NCBI RefSeq assembly: GCF_954871325.1
Contig: NC_088775.1
Location: forward strand, 61,109,561-61,173,560
Source: Gordionus sp. m RMFG-2023
Lineage: Eukaryota; Nematomorpha; Gordioida; Chordodea; Parachordodidae
Length of the DNA stretch: 64,000 nt
Direction of reading: 5' to 3'
Under the pieces are notes generated by a model, which was not told the origin of the DNA, made no database searches, and was given only the letters and a program-made list of their open reading frames with translations. Both the position numbers and the translations under genes were made by a program. Below, piece by piece: positions 50,501 through 56,500 of this stretch. The stretch's first letter is position 1, and every line of letters begins with the position of its first letter.

Positions 50501-53500
50501 AACCCTCTCAAGAGTGTCTGGGTGTAACCAATGTACCGTTATCCCTAAATACGAACTTTTTAAAAGGCAATATTATCAATCTATAAAATATATATTTTAT
50601 ATATCGATGATAAGCTGACCAAGAAACCACAGTTATACAGATAATTTTTGGGACACACGATAAATTCACTAATTTCTTTGCCATGGTGTCAAATGCTTTG
50701 TTAATTTTTAATACAAGGGTATGCCTAGATATCACATTTTTAGTAGGCTGCAATTTTTTGATAATATTAAAAAATGCAGTGCTTTCTACAAAATAAAATA
50801 GTTGTAATTTTTCAATTACAAAATTAAAAACTAATTCATCAACAGCTGATTGTGTTTTTTTTTATCTTTGATGTAGGTGGATTCTGCATTTCAATGAGTG
50901 AATTGCTTGGCTTCAATTTTTTTCTTTTTATTACTACTCAAATGTTCATTAATCTCAGTCTATAATCTTTTAATTAAAATTTTATTAATTACTTTATTTT
51001 TTATTAAAAATAACTTAGCTTTTTCAATAATTGAGGATAAATTTATTAATAATTTAATTACATTTTTTAATCCCTCACTAAGCTTATTGTCAAGGAAAAC
51101 ATTAAATGTTGAAATTATGATTGCCAAAGATAATTTTTCAATTTATTATCTTTTTCAGAATTATCATTTAAAAATGAATCAGGGAAAAATATCTAGGTTC
51201 AGTTCTCTAAAACCATATTGTTTCATAGTTTTATTCTGTATATATGTATTTAAAAATACATATTTATTTAAACAGAGTTTTTTAACAATTTGAAGTTAAA
51301 CCAATAGCAATATTAAAACAAGAAATAGAAGATAACCAATACCAATATTTTGTTAATCTTGGATTTTTAATGTTGGTTCCAGCCATAATTTAATTGCTTA
51401 TATTTTAATTTAATGATTAAGCTTTTCAAAATTTTATGAAATAATACATCTTTTATTGGTTATTTTATAATACCGAATTTAATATTCTATTTTAAAGTAA
51501 TGTTTAAAATAATAATATATTAATTCATCTTTTTACTTTAATATGCTTTTTTAAGTTTGAACCTATTGACATTGAGGTAGAAATATCTGCGTTGGGACAT
51601 AATTTACATTTACAAAGTGTAGACTTTGCACCCTTAACCCTTTACCACATGATGTTTGCAATAAGTTAGAAAAAATTCGCAGGTATTCCCTTTGATATAT
51701 TAATCGATAATTGTTCAAAATTTTTTTTTTTAATTTTACTATTTTTTTTATTTTGACCATAATAATGTATGTTACATATAAGTCACAAATTGTATTTCAC
51801 AAACAATTTATTGTATTTTATATATTGGTATGAAATAAAATAAAACAGTATTTATTTCCATGGAAACATAGCGCGCATTGGCATTTCGAGCATTTTACAT
51901 GTGTAACGCCTTTACATAGTGGATTTTGCACCTTTGATGATTCTGGTTCTGTTATTGGTCTTTTTTCAGAATCATTTTCCTGCCCAGAATATAGTTCAAA
52001 ATCATAGTTAAATCCTGATACACTGCATAGAATGAAGAATTTAAAGCTCCATTTATATATATTGTTTTAAATGTATACGAGCTTTAGTTGAGCAAATTTT
52101 CTCATCGATTGATAAGCATTCCTCTTTAGGAATTGTACGAAACCTATCTTGAAAGTGTTTCACAATTGAGACTACTTTTATAAGCCTATTATGGCCTGGT
52201 TGACCTTTTGCTACAAAATTATTATTGTCATTAAAATGAAGAATGGATAGAATGCTTTCAAATTTAGTGATAGTCATCGTCTTTAGATCATTGCCAATTA
52301 CATTCCAATAGTCTCTTATGGATGGTAATTGGACATGAAAATATTAATCCCAATGAATTTCCTTAACTCCATTGTAGAAATTTTTATAGGTTTGTTAATA
52401 TTTTTTATTGTTGCATATTTGGTTGATTCGAGAACTACTAAATCTAGGAAATTATCATTCAAAAAAAACATTGATAGAGACTATGTAAAGCCAGTATCTC
52501 GTTGGATAAAGTGGATTTTCCATTGAATTTTAGATAAATTTTAGGGATTTTTAAATTTTTTTCCTTCCATCTCTTCGTCTATTTATAATAGTAAAAATAT
52601 CTGAAAATATTGAATTATCATCCTCAATATCGTGGCCATCCTTTAAAAAGCTGTCATCAGAAGAATAAACATATGATGAAATCATATTAGAGTCTTATTA
52701 ATAACACACATAAATTCGATTAATAATTAAATTTTTTTTAAATATAAAAAAGGAAAAGAATATAGGAATATTTTAGTTATCTGGTTCATATTTTTTTGAA
52801 AAATAATATTTTTGGGATTATACTTACTTTTGGAATTATTACACTCGAAGCCAAAGACGAATTATACTCGAACCTGAAAACGAATTATATTCGAACCAAA
52901 GAAAAATTTTACTCAAACCGAAAGAAACAAAATCTTTTATTTTTCAAACACTAAAATCTAACATTGAATCAATAATAAAAAAATATATCCAATACATAAA
53001 AAAAACAATATTATTTTCTTAAAATTAATAACAATAATAATGTACATATACCTAGAACAAATATCAGAGTTTAATATTAAAAAAATGTAATTAAAAATTA
53101 CGAAAAATCTCAATTTTGAAATATAGGGAACAGCTGACATTAAATACTCGCACTTTAAATAAATATAAGAATTTCTATTTAAAAAAATGATTTTTATATA
53201 AAAGGAATGTTACTTATAAGACACAATTAAGGGTCAGAAAATTCACTATGTGACTGATTAGTAGTCATATGTAATAAAGGGATATGTTTTAAATTGGGGT
53301 CAGGGAAGGATTAAATCATCTTCATCTGAAGAAGTAAGTACTATGGACATAATATTCCTAAAATAAATTATAAAATAGATAATAATATTATTATTAGCAT
53401 TTACTTTGAATTTTGATTGAATATTAATTAGAGTAACATTCGACTGAAAATTTAACAACGAGAATTTAAAATAAAAATGAAGGAATAGTGGTTGATATGA

Positions 53501-56500
53501 ATTAAAATATCGTTAAATTATTCATATCAAAATATAAATTAAAGTAATTTCATAGTACAATAAAATATGTTTTTAGTTTTTTAATATTTTTTTAAAAAAA
53601 TTTAAAGTAACGAGTAACGTTTTGTGTTACCGTTATTCAAAAAAAGAAACGCATTACTGTTACTCGTTACCTTCGTTCCTTTTCTTCAAAAAGGTAACGA
53701 AGTTAATAACGTTACTTTTTTGGCGTTACTTTACACAAATACTTAATAAATAAACAAATTTAATTGGGGGAGTTAATAATAAATATTTAAAGTGATCTTT
53801 ATTTTCAAATAATCTTATTAGATCATTTTTACAATAATCTCCATTCAGATTATCATCCATTTTTTAAAATCTAATACAGATTTTATTCTAAATTCATTTT
53901 ACCTTCACATTCTTTTTTATTTTTGGTATTTGAAATAGATCTTTATTTATGTAAAAAAAGGTTTCACACTATGGTCAGGATAAAATTATATCATCGTTAT
54001 CTGATGATATAAGTGCTATTGACATATACTCTTTATAAAATAAATTATAATATTAGAGAATACAAATTAAAATACCTTGAGTGATTCAATATTAATTAGA
54101 ATCTTGACTTTATAAAATTCAAAAACAAAATATAATAAATAAAATAAAATGAAGAACTTTGGTAATTGATCTGAATTAAAAAACTCGGCTCAAATTATTT
54201 ATGTAATTTAAAAAAATATAATTTAATATATAATAAAATAAATTCATATTTTTTAAGAAAAAATTTAAAGTGACAAGTGACTTTTTGCTCAAAAAAAACG
54301 CGTTACACGTTACTCGGTAAATTTTGAAACAGATAACTCCGTTATTTTCATCTATGTTAATTAAACCACTAACTTAACATATTTTAAAGCATAAAAAACA
54401 AACTATAGTAACTTGTTTTCATTACATTTATAAAAATTGAAGTAGTTACAGTTTACTAGTTATTTTTCATAAGTAACTAGTTACCATTTTTTCGCAAGAA
54501 TGTAAATATTACTGAAGAAATATTAACTTTATTACACAATATTATTTATGTATATTGCTATCATCATTAATTTTGGCATCGCTAATTGGAAGCAGACTAA
54601 GTGATTTTCTTTTTAATAATTCATCTTTAAAGTCTTGCATGTTTGCAATTGCAAAGGAAACTCAATATCATCAATATTTCTTTTGGCTCTATATTTTTTA
54701 TATTCTAATCTTTGAACTAAAGTGACCTAGTCCATTTAGTAGTTTGAGCTGTTGAATTCATATATTTCATCGAGTAATTAAAATGATTAAAATAGTTTAA
54801 CACTAAGATTTTCAAAAAATAAAATTTTAAAGGCCCTATTGATACCTTTAAAGAAGTTTTTTTAAAATCCCTTCCATTAAACTTTTAAATGAATAAAGGA
54901 GTTACATCTGGTGCAGTATCTATATATTTAGCGGAAATATCGCCCACGAATTTGCGAGGATCTATGTGTTCAGCTCACCAAGTAATGCTAAGCTTCGCTA
55001 TATTAATTTCGCAATTATTGGGATTACCACAAGTTATGGGCACAAGCCAGCTTTGGCCTATATTATTCGGTAATATATAACGTATTTTTTATAAGCTTAA
55101 GTTTTATTATGATAATTTAAAAAATAACAAATATAAAAACGATCATTATATAAATATGGAAGATGGGATTGCTAATAGTTCTTAAAATACAGGCAGAATA
55201 ATATTTTAAAATAATAATTTGTATTTTTTTTTGGATAATATTAATTAATAATAATTGTTTAATTTATTTTGCAAAGCATTAACCATCATTCCAGCAATAA
55301 TTCAGATATCACTTCTCCCATTTCTGCCCGAATCTCCGAGATATCTTTTAATATACAAGGAAAAAGAGCAGAACGCGAAAAAAGGTTTTCCAGAAAGATA
55401 ACAGTTTAAATTTAAAAGTCTTTTTTAATATTAATTTAAAAATAATTAAACTCAAAATTGATTATTTTTAAAAAAATAATGCATGTTCTAGCTCTCATAA
55501 TTTTGAGAAATTCTCCTGACGTAGAGGACGAAATAGAACAAATGAAAGTGGAATATCAGGATCAAAAAAGATTGCCTCCGGTAACTTGGGCTGATATGGT
55601 CAAGAAGCAGGTTTATAGAAAACCTCTAATAATTGCTAGTGAGACCAGCATATCACAACAGTTAACTGCTATAAGTGCGGTAAAAATATTTATAAATTTT
55701 AATATGATTTATTTTTAAAGTTATATTTTTTATTTTAATATGAATTCTTAATAGACCTGTGCACCGTCAGCGGCAAAGGCCTTTATATTTTATCGGCTTT
55801 CGTCAGCACGCCGAATACATTGCCGCCCTAAAATTGGCGATGCATTTTAAAAAAAATTAAAGAATGTAATTATTTAATTCAATGTATTTTATATAATTTA
55901 TTTAGACACGCTTAGTTTCATCATTGTTAATAGAGTTTCTGAAACCTTTTTCGTGTCCAACCCTTTATAAATTTATGTATTTTTCTCATTCTCCATAAAT
56001 AGATTAATGGAAAAATTTTCCTCATTTATATAATATTTTATAAATTTATTAGTATAATCAATAGTAAAACAAATTTATTTATAATAACTATAATATTATC
56101 AGATAAATTTCGAATGTAAAGGTATATAAATTAAAAATCAAATTTCGCTAAATGATAATTATTGTAAATAAATATTATTTTAATAAAATTGATTGGACAT
56201 AGTTTCTTCTGGCGTTAAATATTAATCTAGGGATAAAAAAATTTCGCTAGTCGTATTTTTTTCAGGGAAGCAAATAATTTTTCTAACTAAATTAGCCAGT
56301 GGGCCATTTACTTTTTTCCAAAAGGAAAGAGCATCAGGTTCTTGTAAGCATATTAACCAAGTAAAATATAACATTCTTATTCAAAATTTATTCGAATTTT
56401 TACCCATAATACTTTCGATATTTTTTTGCAATAAATGAGTTTGATATTTGAGTCTTAGCTTCAATTTCAAACACCATTTCATCATTTAAATTATTGTCAA

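Larger units (their letters stand above)
48857..53741 (-). mobile_element. hAT transposon, 4.9 kb, with nested piggyBac
   Basis: The left end TAGTGCTGTAAACGTCACTG and the inverse right end (TATTTGTGTAAAGTAACG) are imperfect hAT-type termini, with GTAACG-rich stretches inside both. The transposase is on the minus strand at about 50890-49360. A piggyBac element (51638-53281) is inserted between the 5' region and the right end. Related shortened copies are at 8542-10019 and 53760-54345. Confidence 0.7.

Noticed and set aside
50898-51293. Plus-strand 131-residue hydrophobic frame
   Set aside because: It is opposite the N-terminal region of the hAT transposase. Its F/I/L richness is expected from AT-rich DNA.
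55458-55491. Methionine-led extension upstream of GLUT-A exon 7
   Set aside because: The family homology starts only after the ag at 55490-55491, and the phase requires that acceptor. The upstream codons are intron.
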